NCBI GenBank assembly: GCA_951801955.1
Contig: CATOOV010000003.1
Span: 47,841-111,840 of the forward strand
Direction of reading: 5' to 3'
Length of the DNA stretch: 64,000 nt
DNA from: an uncultured Lachnospiraceae bacterium
GTDB lineage: Bacteria > Bacillota > Clostridia > Lachnospirales > Lachnospiraceae
Shown: piece after piece, positions 41,462-51,424 of the stretch
Layout of the letters: each line of letters begins with the position of its first letter
Numbering within the stretch: position 1 is the stretch's first letter
Position numbers and translations under genes: made by a program
Notes under the pieces: generated by a model
Seen by the model: the letters and a program-made list of their open reading frames with translations, nothing else
Database searches by the model: none
What the model was told of the DNA's origin: nothing

Positions 41462-44400
41462 TTATTTCTCTCCATATAAGGTAATTAACTTATTCAGGTA
41501 TTCGTAACGCTCTTTTGCATGCTCTTCAGAAACAGCAAACAATTCTTCTGCTCTCTCTGGATTGAATCTTGCAAGTGCATTGTAACGAACTTCTCCATTT
41601 AAGAATGCCTTGTAATCTCCAGTCGGCGCCTTGCTGTCTAAGGAGAATGCTGCCTTGCCTTCCTTCTTCAACTGAGGATTGAAGCGGAAATTGTGCCAGT
41701 AGCCAGCTTCCACTGCATTCTTCTCTTCTGTCTGGGCCTTGCTCATACCAACCTTGATACCATGGTTGATACATGGAGCATAAGCGATAATCAGGGATGG
41801 TCCCGGATAAGCCTCTGCCTCTGCAATTGCCTTGATACACTGATTGTAGTCAGCGCCCATAGCGATCTGTGCCACATATACATAGCCATAGCTCATAGCG
41901 ATAGAAGCCAAGTCTTTCTTCTTCACTTCTTTTCCGCCTGCTGCGAACTGTGCAATTGCTCCAGTTGGTGTAGCCTTGGAGGACTGTCCGCCAGTATTGG
42001 AATAAACTTCTGTATCGAATACCATAACATTGACATCTTGTCCGCTTGCAAGAACATGGTCAACACCGCCGAATCCGATGTCGTATGCCCATCCGTCACC
42101 ACCAAAGATCCACTGGGATTTCTTAGCCAGGAAGTCTTTCTCAGCAAGGATTTCCTTGGAAGCATCACATCCGCAAGCCTCCAAAGCTGCAACCAGCTTA
42201 TCAGTTGCGCTGCCATTCAATGCGCCAACGGTATAGGTATCCAACCATTCTTTTCCTGCTGCTGCAACGTCTGCATTCTTGCCATCTGCAACAAGGGCTT
42301 CGATCTTGCTCTTTAATTTGCCCCGGATCGCTTTCTGAGCTAACAGCATACCATAACCAAACTCAGCCGCATCCTCAAATAAGGAGTTAGACCATGCCGG
42401 ACCTTGTCCTCTCTCATTTACAGTGTATGGTGTGGAAGGTGAGGAGTTACCCCAGATAGAGGAACATCCAGTTGCATTTGCAATATACATTCTGTCACCA
42501 AACAACTGTGTAATCAATTTTGCATAAGGTGTCTCACCACATCCGCCGCAAGCTCCTGAGAACTCAAGCAATGGCTGTTTGAACTGGGAGCCCTTTATGG
42601 TAGTCTCTTTGAATTTCTCTACTACATCAATCTTCTTCTCTACAGTCAGACCATAGTCAAAGTATGCCTGTTCGCCCACATTTGCTTCACAGTTCTGCAT
42701 AGTAAGAGCCTTCTCACCCTTCTTGCCGGGACATACGTTTGCACAGGAGCCGCATCCGGTACAGTCAAGTGCAGAGATAGTCATGCTGAACTTGTACTCT
42801 GGCATACCTGTCATGGCGAGGGTCTGCATTCCTTCTGGAGCCTTAGATGCTTCTTCCTCTGTCATAGCTACCGGACGGATAACTGCATGAGGACATACAT
42901 AGGAACAGATGTTACACTGAATACAGTTCTCTGGATTCCATACTGGAACATCAACGGCAATGCCGCGCTTCTCGAATGCAGCGGAACCAGACGGAGTCTG
43001 TCCATTTTCATACTTCTTAACAACAGATACAGGAATCTTGTTTCCTTCCTGTCCATTGACTGGGATCTGGATATCATTTACAAAATCAACAACATCCTGC
43101 CTGTCTCCAGTTGCAACCTTAGCAAAGCTCTCATCCTGGGCGTCTTTCCAGCTTGCAGGCACATCAATCTTGACCACGCCAGTTGCTCCAGAATCAATTG
43201 CATCGTAGTTCATCTGTACGATCTTGTCGCCCTTCTTGCCATAAGTTGCCTTAGCAGCAGCCTTCATCAGCTCGATGGCACGCTCCTCTGGAATAATAGC
43301 GGCAAGTTTGAAGAATGCAGACTGGAGCACGGTGTTGATACGTCCGCCAAGTCCGATTTCTTTACCAATCTTGATACCGTCGATGGTATAGAACTGAATA
43401 TCATTTTCTGCAATATATCTCTTAACCTGTCCAGGTAAATGTGTCTCTAACTCTTCTGGTGTCCAAGAGCAGTTCAGAAGGAAAGTTCCACCTGGCACTA
43501 ATTCCTGAACCATATTGTACTTGCGCACATAGGAAGGATTATGGCATGCTACGAAGTTTGCCTGCTTAATCAGGTAGGTAGACTTGATTGCTTTCTTACC
43601 AAAACGCAGGTGGGACATGGTAACGCCGCCGGATTTCTTGGAGTCATAATCGAAGTATGCCTGTGCATACATATCTGTGTTGTCTCCAATAATCTTGATA
43701 GAGTTCTTATTTGCACCAACCGTACCATCTGCGCCAAGTCCCCAGAACTTACAGTTGATGGTTCCTTCTGGTGTAGTTACCGGATCTTCCTTTACTTCCA
43801 AGGAGAGGTTGGTAACATCATCATAAATACCAATGGTAAACCTTTCTTTGTCTGTATTGTTATAAACTGCAATGATCTGTCCAGGAGTGGTATCTTTGGA
43901 TCCCAAACCATAACGTCCGCTCGTGATCTTTACAGATTCAAATTTCGTTCCCCTTAATGCTGCAACAACATCCAAATACAATGGCTCCCCAAGAGATCCT
44001 GGCTCTTTTGTCCTGTCTAAAACAGCGATGGACTTAACAGAATCTGGAATCGCTGCTACAAAAGCCTCTTTGCTGAACGGTCTGTACAGACGAACCTTTA
44101 CAACGCCGACTTTCTCGCCTTTTTCCATCAGATAGTCAATCGTCTCGTCGATGGTATCACATACGGAACCCATAGCGATAATAACCTTCTCTGCATCAGC
44201 AGCTCCATAGTAGTTAAACAGCTTGTAATCTGTTCCTAACTTCTCATTCACCTTGTCCATATATTTCTGTACGATTGCAGGCATTGCATCATAGGTAGAG
44301 TTACAGGACTCCCTGGTCTGGAAGAAGATATCCGGGTTCTGTGCGGAACCGTCCTGACGGGGATGGTTTGGATTCAAAGCATTCTTGCGGAATGCATCAA

Positions 44401-44998
44401 TTGCATCCAGATCTACCATATCCTTCAGATCTTCATAATCCCAAGTCTCAATTTTCTGAATCTCGTGGGAGGTACGGAATCCATCAAAGAAATTGATGAA
44501 AGGAAGATGTCCTTCCAAAGCTGCACAATGTGCAACTGGGGTTAAGTCCATAACTTCCTGGACAGAAGACTCGCAGAGCATTGCTGCGCCAGTCTGGCGG
44601 CAAGCATATACATCAGAATGATCTCCGAAGATATTTAACGCATGGGTTGCCACACAACGTGCGGATACGTTGAATACTCCAGGAAGCCCTTCACCAGCGA
44701 TTTTATAAAGGTTCGGGATCATAAGCAGCAATCCCTGGGATGCAGTGTAGGTAGTTGTCAAAGCGCCTGCTGCAAGGGAGCCGTGTACGGTACCTGCTGC
44801 ACCTGCCTCGGACTGCATTTCAGTCACCTGGACAGTTTGTCCAAAAATGTTCTTTCTTCCCTGGGTTGCCCATTCGTCTGTAGCTTCTGCCATAACAGAT
44901 GAAGGTGTGATCGGATAGATGGCTGCAACGTCTGTATATGCATAGGAAGCATGGGCTGCTGCATGATTGCCATCCATGGTTTTCATAGATCTTTTCAT
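41462..44998 (-). CDS. nifJ: Pyruvate:ferredoxin (flavodoxin) oxidoreductase
   Basis: 1178 residues, the full single-chain length. It converts pyruvate and CoA to acetyl-CoA and CO2, reducing ferredoxin. Order of domains: pyruvate-binding N-terminus (MDGNHAAAHASYAYTDVAAI, YPITPSS), CoA region, a two-cluster ferredoxin domain (CIQCNICSYVCPHA near 690 and CTGCGSCANVCPGK near 745), then the thiamine diphosphate domain (SGACGGCGETPYAKL, FGGDGWAYDIGFGG, NTGGQSSK). The ATG at 44998 has AGGAGG eight bases upstream. It is a monocistronic housekeeping enzyme of an anaerobe. Confidence 0.98.
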   Translation of the reverse strand: MKRSMKTMDGNHAAAHASYAYTDVAAIYPITPSSVMAEATDEWATQGRKNIFGQTVQVTEMQSEAGAAGTVHGSLAAGALTTTYTASQGLLLMIPNLYKIAGEGLPGVFNVSARCVATHALNIFGDHSDVYACRQTGAAMLCESSVQEVMDLTPVAHCAALEGHLPFINFFDGFRTSHEIQKIETWDYEDLKDMVDLDAIDAFRKNALNPNHPRQDGSAQNPDIFFQTRESCNSTYDAMPAIVQKYMDKVNEKLGTDYKLFNYYGAADAEKVIIAMGSVCDTIDETIDYLMEKGEKVGVVKVRLYRPFSKEAFVAAIPDSVKSIAVLDRTKEPGSLGEPLYLDVVAALRGTKFESVKITSGRYGLGSKDTTPGQIIAVYNNTDKERFTIGIYDDVTNLSLEVKEDPVTTPEGTINCKFWGLGADGTVGANKNSIKIIGDNTDMYAQAYFDYDSKKSGGVTMSHLRFGKKAIKSTYLIKQANFVACHNPSYVRKYNMVQELVPGGTFLLNCSWTPEELETHLPGQVKRYIAENDIQFYTIDGIKIGKEIGLGGRINTVLQSAFFKLAAIIPEERAIELMKAAAKATYGKKGDKIVQMNYDAIDSGATGVVKIDVPASWKDAQDESFAKVATGDRQDVVDFVNDIQIPVNGQEGNKIPVSVVKKYENGQTPSGSAAFEKRGIAVDVPVWNPENCIQCNICSYVCPHAVIRPVAMTEEEASKAPEGMQTLAMTGMPEYKFSMTISALDCTGCGSCANVCPGKKGEKALTMQNCEANVGEQAYFDYGLTVEKKIDVVEKFKETTIKGSQFKQPLLEFSGACGGCGETPYAKLITQLFGDRMYIANATGCSSIWGNSSPSTPYTVNERGQGPAWSNSLFEDAAEFGYGMLLAQKAIRGKLKSKIEALVADGKNADVAAAGKEWLDTYTVGALNGSATDKLVAALEACGCDASKEILAEKDFLAKKSQWIFGGDGWAYDIGFGGVDHVLASGQDVNVMVFDTEVYSNTGGQSSKATPTGAIAQFAAGGKEVKKKDLASIAMSYGYVYVAQIAMGADYNQCIKAIAEAEAYPGPSLIIAYAPCINHGIKVGMSKAQTEEKNAVEAGYWHNFRFNPQLKKEGKAAFSLDSKAPTGDYKAFLNGEVRYNALARFNPERAEELFAVSEEHAKERYEYLNKLITLYGEK

Positions 44999-45073
44999 TA
45001 CATTTTCCTCCTGTTTAAATTAAGCATTCTACTTCTAAAATAGAAATAGTATGCAGATTTTTCCTTCTATTAT

Positions 45074-45102
45074 ACTATACTGATTATACTGCAAAAAATC
45101 AA
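45074..45102 (-). promoter_or_regulatory. Promoter of nifJ
   Basis: Minus-strand TTGATT (45097-45102) and TATAGT (45074-45079), 17 bases apart, with another TATAAT five bases on; about 75-100 bases upstream of the start. Confidence 0.55.
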
Positions 45103-45113
45103 TAGTTTTCGCT

Positions 45114-48100
45114 CTATTTCATGTATTTTTCTTGAAACACCCCCACAGGGAGCGGTCGGTCAAATAAAAATCCCTGGCCATACCGGAACCCGCACTTTAC
45201 AAGAAATTCCCGCTGCTCCTCTGTCTCAATTCCCTCAAAGATGACTTCCTCCTTGACACTGCGGATCAGGCTGCCCATATTTCGGATAAATTCTTCCTCA
45301 TCCCTGCGGTTTTCCCGATTTAAAAAACTGCGGTCAATTTTTACAATATCTGCCGGGATATCAAGCAGCATCCCTAAAGAAGAATAACCTGTCCCAAAAT
45401 CATCAATTGCCACACGAAATCCAGCCTTTCGAAGTTTTTGCACTTCCATTTTTACCAAATCATACCCCAATACAAACAGGCTTTCTGTAATCTCTATCTC
45501 AATATGGCAAGGATCTACCTGATATTTTTTTGTCAAGTCCATAATCCGGCGGTAAATCCCTTCTTTTTCAAAATGGCATCTGGAAAAATTCACAGAAATA
45601 ATGGGAATTTTCCATCCTTCCTCTTTCCAGCGTTCCATATAAACCAATATCTGCTCATACATATAAAAATCCAATTCCACAATATAACCAGACTTTTCCA
45701 ATATAGGGATAAATACGCCGGGAGAGACGAGCTTTCCGCCCTTTTTCTTCCAGCGCACCAATGCTTCCCCTCCGAAAAGTTCAAACTGGGAGAGCAAAAA
45801 TTTTGGCTGGATATACACTTGGAATCTGCCTTCTGCAAGGCTGTTTTGAAACTCAGAGAGAATCTCTTTTTCAATCTCACGCTGCCTGCGCATCTGGCTC
45901 TCATACACCCGGCAGGATAAATTGCTGCCCTTCATGCCCTTTCGTGCAATATTGGCATTTTCAATGGCAACCTCCATGTTCTCTGACTTATTTTCTATAA
46001 AATAAATTCCCGTAGACATCCTGATATTACAGGAAGTATACAGCTCCTTTTGCTGTTTCGCAAACGCTGCGCTGGTATGCACTACATTTTGTATAATCGT
46101 ATCTTTATCTGTGTCCCACAAAAAGGTGATAAATAAATCAGAATATAGGCGGCAGGATATCATATTGGCCCCATTGCGGATCATCCCTGCAAAATTTTTT
46201 AAGATTTCATTTCCAGCTTCATGACCAAAATTTTCATTGATATAGGAGAAATCATTGATATCCGTATATACCATGGCATACTGCATGTCTTCCCGCCAGC
46301 TCCGAAGTTCTTTTTTCACCTTGTTCTTAAAGGCATCCTCCACATACAGCCCCGTCAGCTGGTCACGGCGTTTTAAATTGCGGATTGCCCTTTGGTCTTC
46401 CTCCCGTTGTACCCGGATTGCCACAAAAACGGAGAGCATTTTTGTCAATTCCAAAAAGGTTTCCTTTTCATAGTCTGTCCAATTCCTGGGCTTTTCCAGA
46501 TCACAGAATGTCACATATCCCTCTCCCAACTCAAAATAGGAAAAACTGCAGTTGACAAGGGCTCGCATCCGCCGTTCCCGAAATACTTCCCGATCTGCCG
46601 GGGTGATATGCCCATCCCCCAAACAGTCATTGATATAGGACAGCCCCCACTCATCAAACCCGCTCTGGAACCCATCCCAGCTTTCATATTTATCCACATA
46701 TTGAGGTTCTGTTAGTATTCCATTTTCCCTGGTCCAGCAATTCGTCTGGATCAGTTCCTTTTTTTCCCTGTCAACCTCCAAAACGGCAACCGTTCCCAGG
46801 TCATACTGCCTTCCAATCCGTTCCATCAATAAATTCAGTGAATCGTTGACGTCCTTGGCATGGGACAAGAGCGTAAATGCCTCTGATAGAAAACCCATAT
46901 CTTGTATTTTACCAGCTTTGTACTGGCTGCTGCGCGGCTCGATTTTGGTTGCTTTGCGTATCTTCCACAAAGGATCCGTACTCTCGGCAATACGATATTG
47001 GTTTTTTCCAGCCTCCTTCGCCTGGTACATTGCCATATCTGCTTTAGAAAACAGGGAACTGTAGCTCTCCTTTATCGTTCCGTAAAGCGCTACGCCCACA
47101 CTGCAGCTTACCTCTACCTCCTCTTGGTTCCCGCCGTGGTATACTTGCTTTACAGAATCACAGATACTCTGTGCTTTCAGCTTTACCTGGTAGAAATCGG
47201 TATATTTCATAAATACCATAAATTCGTCCCCGCCGATCCTGCCCACAACATCTGTTCCCCGAAATAATTCTTGTATTTTTTTTGCCACATTGATCAGCAC
47301 ACTGTCTCCAAACAAATGCCCCAATGTGTCATTAATCGATTTAAAATTATCCACATCAATCAAAAACAAGGCATGGGTTCCCTGTACCTTCTCTTTCAGA
47401 AATCCCTCAATCTCCGATTTGGTGGTAGACTTATTTAGAAGCCCTGTCAGACCATCCTGTTTCAGCCTCTGCTCCATTTCATCCTGCAACTGGCGGTCCC
47501 TGGTGATATCTTCCGTCCTGCCGAGAATACGGAGGATTTCACCATGGCTTCCGGGAACACTTTTGTATATCGTCCTGTGCCATGCGTATTCTGGAGGTTC
47601 CCCTTCACTTGCAACGTTGACCCGGTATTCCAGCATTCCCTTCTCTTCTTCCTGTGAGGCACGTTTGATCATTCCAAAAAAATCCTCATAATCTTCCTGG
47701 TATAAGATCTTTTCCAATGCCTCCACTGGTACAAAAAGATCTTTTCCATTCTGGTCTGCAAGCATAATATTTGACCGCGAGGAAATAAAAATTTTTTTTG
47801 CCTTTACATTGTACTCAAAAGGAAATTCCTGATTAATATCCTCCACCAGCTTATATCGTTCCGTCTGTAGATACAGCTCTTCCTCCATATTTTTACGACG
47901 ATGGATATCCCAGCTTGAAATCAAAAAATATGGCGTCCGGTTCTGATAATAAAACAGCCGGATATTCAAAGCCATCCAGCGAATCTCTCCATTTTTGCCG
48001 CAAATACGAATCTCACACTTCCCAACCTGGTCTGTATGCACCAATTCCTCCATCAATTTCTGTAATTGCCGCCTGTCCTCTTTGTAAACAATGTCAAAAA

Positions 48101-48317
48101 AATGATTGGGAAACAACGAAAGTTCCTCCAATTGATAGCCAATCCCACGATAAAATTCTTCATTGCCGCTAATTAACCGCCAATGTCCTGAACCTTTCAG
48201 TACCGCACAGCCCGTGGGCAGCTTCTGAATCATCCTATTCAGATGTTGTACACTCTCCTGCATCTGACCTTGCCCTTCTTCCTGCTTAATCCGTGCATCT
48301 TTTGTTACTCCTTGCAC
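45114..48317 (-). CDS. Multidomain cyclic-di-GMP signalling protein (PAS-PAS-GGDEF-GAF-degenerate GGDEF-EAL)
   Basis: 1067 residues, no membrane segment. Two PAS-like domains (about 25-275), an intact diguanylate cyclase (FLIDVDNFKSINDTLGHLFG, RIGGDEFMVFM, about 275-440), a GAF-like region (about 460-630), and a second GGDEF domain whose signature is SCRLYSDLFITFL, hence inactive. Last is a complete EAL phosphodiesterase (EALVRWKKKGG, SVNFSRCHFEKEG, EIEITES, DDFGTGYSSLG, KIDRSFL, EGIETEEQ, about 815-1065). It may make or break c-di-GMP depending on signals at the PAS/GAF parts. The frame opens with GTG at 48317; ATG at 48266 is an alternative. The structured upstream motif lies 37 bases before the GTG, which supports that start. 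Confidence 0.93.
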   Translation of the reverse strand: MQGVTKDARIKQEEGQGQMQESVQHLNRMIQKLPTGCAVLKGSGHWRLISGNEEFYRGIGYQLEELSLFPNHFFDIVYKEDRRQLQKLMEELVHTDQVGKCEIRICGKNGEIRWMALNIRLFYYQNRTPYFLISSWDIHRRKNMEEELYLQTERYKLVEDINQEFPFEYNVKAKKIFISSRSNIMLADQNGKDLFVPVEALEKILYQEDYEDFFGMIKRASQEEEKGMLEYRVNVASEGEPPEYAWHRTIYKSVPGSHGEILRILGRTEDITRDRQLQDEMEQRLKQDGLTGLLNKSTTKSEIEGFLKEKVQGTHALFLIDVDNFKSINDTLGHLFGDSVLINVAKKIQELFRGTDVVGRIGGDEFMVFMKYTDFYQVKLKAQSICDSVKQVYHGGNQEEVEVSCSVGVALYGTIKESYSSLFSKADMAMYQAKEAGKNQYRIAESTDPLWKIRKATKIEPRSSQYKAGKIQDMGFLSEAFTLLSHAKDVNDSLNLLMERIGRQYDLGTVAVLEVDREKKELIQTNCWTRENGILTEPQYVDKYESWDGFQSGFDEWGLSYINDCLGDGHITPADREVFRERRMRALVNCSFSYFELGEGYVTFCDLEKPRNWTDYEKETFLELTKMLSVFVAIRVQREEDQRAIRNLKRRDQLTGLYVEDAFKNKVKKELRSWREDMQYAMVYTDINDFSYINENFGHEAGNEILKNFAGMIRNGANMISCRLYSDLFITFLWDTDKDTIIQNVVHTSAAFAKQQKELYTSCNIRMSTGIYFIENKSENMEVAIENANIARKGMKGSNLSCRVYESQMRRQREIEKEILSEFQNSLAEGRFQVYIQPKFLLSQFELFGGEALVRWKKKGGKLVSPGVFIPILEKSGYIVELDFYMYEQILVYMERWKEEGWKIPIISVNFSRCHFEKEGIYRRIMDLTKKYQVDPCHIEIEITESLFVLGYDLVKMEVQKLRKAGFRVAIDDFGTGYSSLGMLLDIPADIVKIDRSFLNRENRRDEEEFIRNMGSLIRSVKEEVIFEGIETEEQREFLVKCGFRYGQGFLFDRPLPVGVFQEKYMK

Positions 48318-48353
48318 CTCTCACTACTTATTTCCTTGTGTTATTTACCTTTG

Positions 48354-48400
48354 TATACCCAAGGGCATCCCATCATGCCATTCGGCATGTTATAAGGTAT
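48354..48400 (-). promoter_or_regulatory. Structured upstream motif before the GGDEF/EAL gene (third copy)
   Basis: Plus orientation TATACCCAAGGGCATCCC, then ATGCCATTCGGCATGTTATA. On the transcribed strand it can form CATGCC-GAAT-GGCATG and GGCAT/ATGCC hairpins. It matches the two tandem copies at 32823-32917 and stands at the same distance from the start codon. Confidence 0.6.
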
Positions 48401-48726
48401 ATTTTAACATATGTATTTGGAAAAATACAGTATTTTAGGCCATGTACACGGAAATCAATTTTCCGAATACCTTTAACCATTTTTTGAAATATCCCTATAC
48501 GTCAAAGACTGCATATACCGACCCTCCCCGCAACAAGAAGGCTGATAACGTTTCTGAACTATCGTTTGACAAGACCATCCAATCTGGTATAATTATGAAA
48601 AGCATCTTTGCAGAACAAATATTAGATGGGTGGCTGTGCTTTTGCTGATACAAATTTATTGCCAGGCACTTGGAAAAGCAGAAGCCATCTGCCAACGAAT
48701 CGAAAACTTAAGGAGGAGGAAAACTT

Positions 48727-50955
48727 ATGAAAAAAATAACAGCCCTATTATTGACAGCCGTGTTATTGTTAAATACCATACAGCCAGTATGCGCAGCAAA
48801 TACCGTTGACAATACGCAGACAGTTACGCCAGACCAGGCAAAGAAAAGCACTGCCGCACAGGCAGGGGGCGCCACGTTTCAATTTGATACAAACTCGCAA
48901 TACCTGCAAATGGAGTATAGCCTTAACCCGCCAGAAAACTATCAGCACAACCGATGTCAGTATTACTCTTGTAAAAATATGGGTGACAGCCCTGTTACCT
49001 TATCTGTCTCCAGTTCCAACACAAATGTACTGAAAATCACGTCAGACAAGAAAATCACCCTTGCCGCCGGTGCCTCACACCGTTCTGAAAAAATCCTATA
49101 TACGCTGGTAGGCGTCGGTTACTCGGATATAATCGTTTCAATGGGGAATACATCCTACAAACTTCGCGTTTATGTATTGCCACGCGAAATTAATTTTTCA
49201 AAGCCCACACAGACTGATTTTCACCACATTAAATTAAAATGGCAAAAAATTCCTGGATGCAGCGGCTATTATGTGCAACGCTCAAAAAATTACACGGATG
49301 GATATCAAACAATTAAGACGTTAGACGCTGGCAAGAGTAGTATTACTTTACCTGTGAAATGGAATGTGGAGTATTTTTACAAAATTGTTGCCTATATAAA
49401 GGATGATGAACGTATCGTAACAGCAGACACTTACTGGCAAAGTTTTACACCCCAAAAAATGGCGGGTTCCATCATTACCTCAGTCAAAAAATCCGGCAGC
49501 AGCAGCCTGCAGGTCAACTGGAAGGCTTTCAAAGGTGCAACAGGATATAAACTTTACCGTTCCACCCAGGAGAATGGAACTTATAAGTGTATTTATACTG
49601 CAAAGAACGGCAAAACAACTTCCTATAAACAGAAAGTCAGCAAGGGTGTCCCATACTACTACAAACTGGTTACCATGGATGCAATGGGCAAAAGTGATTT
49701 CTCTTTGTCGGTGTCACAAATCATCCCTACAAAAAACAAAGTAAAAAAGGTGTCCTGCAGCAAAATAAGCCAGAAACCCTCGGGCGGCTTGGGCCAGTAT
49801 TCCTACTTCTGGTCACACCCGGACACTACGTACTACTACCAGTCCGGCGGCAAATTCCATGCCGTCTGTGTACAGGACAATGGCAATCTAAAAATTTATA
49901 CCATGAATGCTTCCTTCAAGGTGACAAACACAAAAACGATAAAACTGAAATACGATGTTTGGGGCGGGTTTTACCAAGGGACAGACGGCAATTTTTATGT
50001 TGCCGTAGGTGATCAAAATCCCAAAGAAAGCAATAAAAAAACCGTGATAAAGGTAATCAAATACAACAGCAAATGGAAAAAATTAAAGACGGCAAGCATC
50101 AAAGGCGGGGCAAAAAATTCCTTTGTGGGAATTTATGCACCCTTTGAAGCCGGAAACTGCCGGATGGATATGCAGGGAAGCACCCTTTACCTTATGACTT
50201 CAAGGCAGATGTTTATAGGCAGTGACGGATTACGCCACCAATCCAATATCTCTTTTAAAATTGACACCAAAAAGATGGAGGCATCCGAAGCAAACGAAAG
50301 TTACGCCAGCCACTCCTTTAACCAGTTTGCCAAATTCAAAGATGATGCCCTCTATCTTTTGGACCACGGAGACGCCTATCCCCGCAGCCTGGAACTGACT
50401 ACCGTATTAGGCTATGGCACAAAAGGCCAAACGGTTTCTTCTTCCTCCCTGGTGTCCTTACAAGGAGGGACTGGCGGCAACTTTACCGGATGCAGGGTTG
50501 GGGGCATGGAAATCGGAAGCAGCAATGTACTCGTCTGCGGAACGTCACAGCCCCACAAAAAGAAAATCGGGAAAATTTCCGGTTTCGGCTATGATTACAA
50601 ATACAATGCATTCCTTGCCCTTGCCAACCGCAAATCTGGAAAAGTAACTTTCAAATGGCTGACAACCTATCATCCGAAGACTACCTCTGTTACCGTAGGG
50701 GAAACTCGGATGGTCAAATTGACAGACAACCGGTTTGCAGTTCTGTATTCCACCACACAGAAGGGAAAATCCACCCTCAACTATGCCGTATACAGCGATA
50801 CCGGAAAAAAGATTTATTCTAAGAAATATTCCAATATAGTATTTTATGGTGACTCCCAGCCTATTTTGTACAATGGAAGCATTGTGTGGATCTCACCGAT
50901 TGAAAACAAGGGCAAAGTAAAGTCAAAACTTTATTCTATCCCTGCCATATTTTAA
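48727..50955 (+). CDS. Secreted protein with fibronectin type III-like domains and a propeller-like region
   Basis: 742 residues. Signal peptide at 1-24 (KKITALLLTAVLLLNTIQPV, cleaved after CAA). After a beta-rich region come two fibronectin III-like domains (about 160-245: KLKWQKIPGCSGYYVQRS; about 250-340: QVNWKAFKGATGYKLYRS). The C-terminal 390 residues have repeated tryptophan- and glycine-containing beta strands (YDVWGGFYQGTDGNFYVAVG, VLVCGTSQPHKKK) like a beta-propeller. No enzyme motif. AGGAGG lies upstream of the ATG. It is probably a cell-surface or matrix protein; the domain style is shared with the giant protein at 53467-59844. The leader 48401-48726 shows no other gene. Confidence 0.85.
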   Translation: MKKITALLLTAVLLLNTIQPVCAANTVDNTQTVTPDQAKKSTAAQAGGATFQFDTNSQYLQMEYSLNPPENYQHNRCQYYSCKNMGDSPVTLSVSSSNTNVLKITSDKKITLAAGASHRSEKILYTLVGVGYSDIIVSMGNTSYKLRVYVLPREINFSKPTQTDFHHIKLKWQKIPGCSGYYVQRSKNYTDGYQTIKTLDAGKSSITLPVKWNVEYFYKIVAYIKDDERIVTADTYWQSFTPQKMAGSIITSVKKSGSSSLQVNWKAFKGATGYKLYRSTQENGTYKCIYTAKNGKTTSYKQKVSKGVPYYYKLVTMDAMGKSDFSLSVSQIIPTKNKVKKVSCSKISQKPSGGLGQYSYFWSHPDTTYYYQSGGKFHAVCVQDNGNLKIYTMNASFKVTNTKTIKLKYDVWGGFYQGTDGNFYVAVGDQNPKESNKKTVIKVIKYNSKWKKLKTASIKGGAKNSFVGIYAPFEAGNCRMDMQGSTLYLMTSRQMFIGSDGLRHQSNISFKIDTKKMEASEANESYASHSFNQFAKFKDDALYLLDHGDAYPRSLELTTVLGYGTKGQTVSSSSLVSLQGGTGGNFTGCRVGGMEIGSSNVLVCGTSQPHKKKIGKISGFGYDYKYNAFLALANRKSGKVTFKWLTTYHPKTTSVTVGETRMVKLTDNRFAVLYSTTQKGKSTLNYAVYSDTGKKIYSKKYSNIVFYGDSQPILYNGSIVWISPIENKGKVKSKLYSIPAIF

Positions 50956-50969
50956 TATCATTGAACAAA

Positions 50970-51307
50970 AGTGCGTTTCACGCACTCCCGCGCACAATTA
51001 CTTTTGCTCATGCATCTTTTGTTTCGCGCCGCGCACAATTGCGTAGCAATATTTTTCCTTTTGTGCTCGTGCGCATATTATTTTTATTCTATAGGAAGAC
51101 ACTTTCACGCTTTAGCGTGACAAGGTCTTTCCTATAGAATAATAAAGTGGGCAAGCCCACCTCAGCCCCCTTACCCCCATTCTTTGGGGAATGGGGTTGC
51201 ACACTTTACCGCGCCGAATGCGGTCACGCAGTGACATCTTCTATTCGCACGAGTGCGCATGGTAGTTTTCTCATATAGGAAATTCTTCTGAATTTCCTAT
51301 ATGAGAA
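50970..51307. repeat. Hairpin cluster and dispersed repeat copy 2 between the secreted gene and the ABC-F gene
   Basis: Contains in order: AGTGCGT-TTC-ACGCACT; the GC-rich GCGCCGCGCACAATTGCG stretch; a branched hairpin at 51084-51142 with outer arms TTATTCTATAGGAA and an inner TCACGCT/AGCGTGA; GTGGGCAAGCCCACC and an ACCCCCATTC/GAATGGGGT hairpin (51146-51206); and a perfect 18-base palindrome with a 4-base loop at 51268-51307. The part from 51010 to 51220 is the reverse complement of the spacer at 25255-25380. The last palindrome lies in the upstream region of the ABC-F gene. Confidence 0.75.
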
Positions 51308-51424
51308 CAAGAACGCTCATGGCGCCCTTAAATTCAGACGGGGAATACCTCCCACACTAAGAATGCCAGGTACAAACCTTGGACAAAACGCAAAAATAAA
51401 AATAGAAAAGCAGAGGATTTAAAC

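Noticed and set aside
42887..43438. 183-codon plus-strand frame opposite nifJ
   Set aside because: Antisense shadow of a conserved enzyme.
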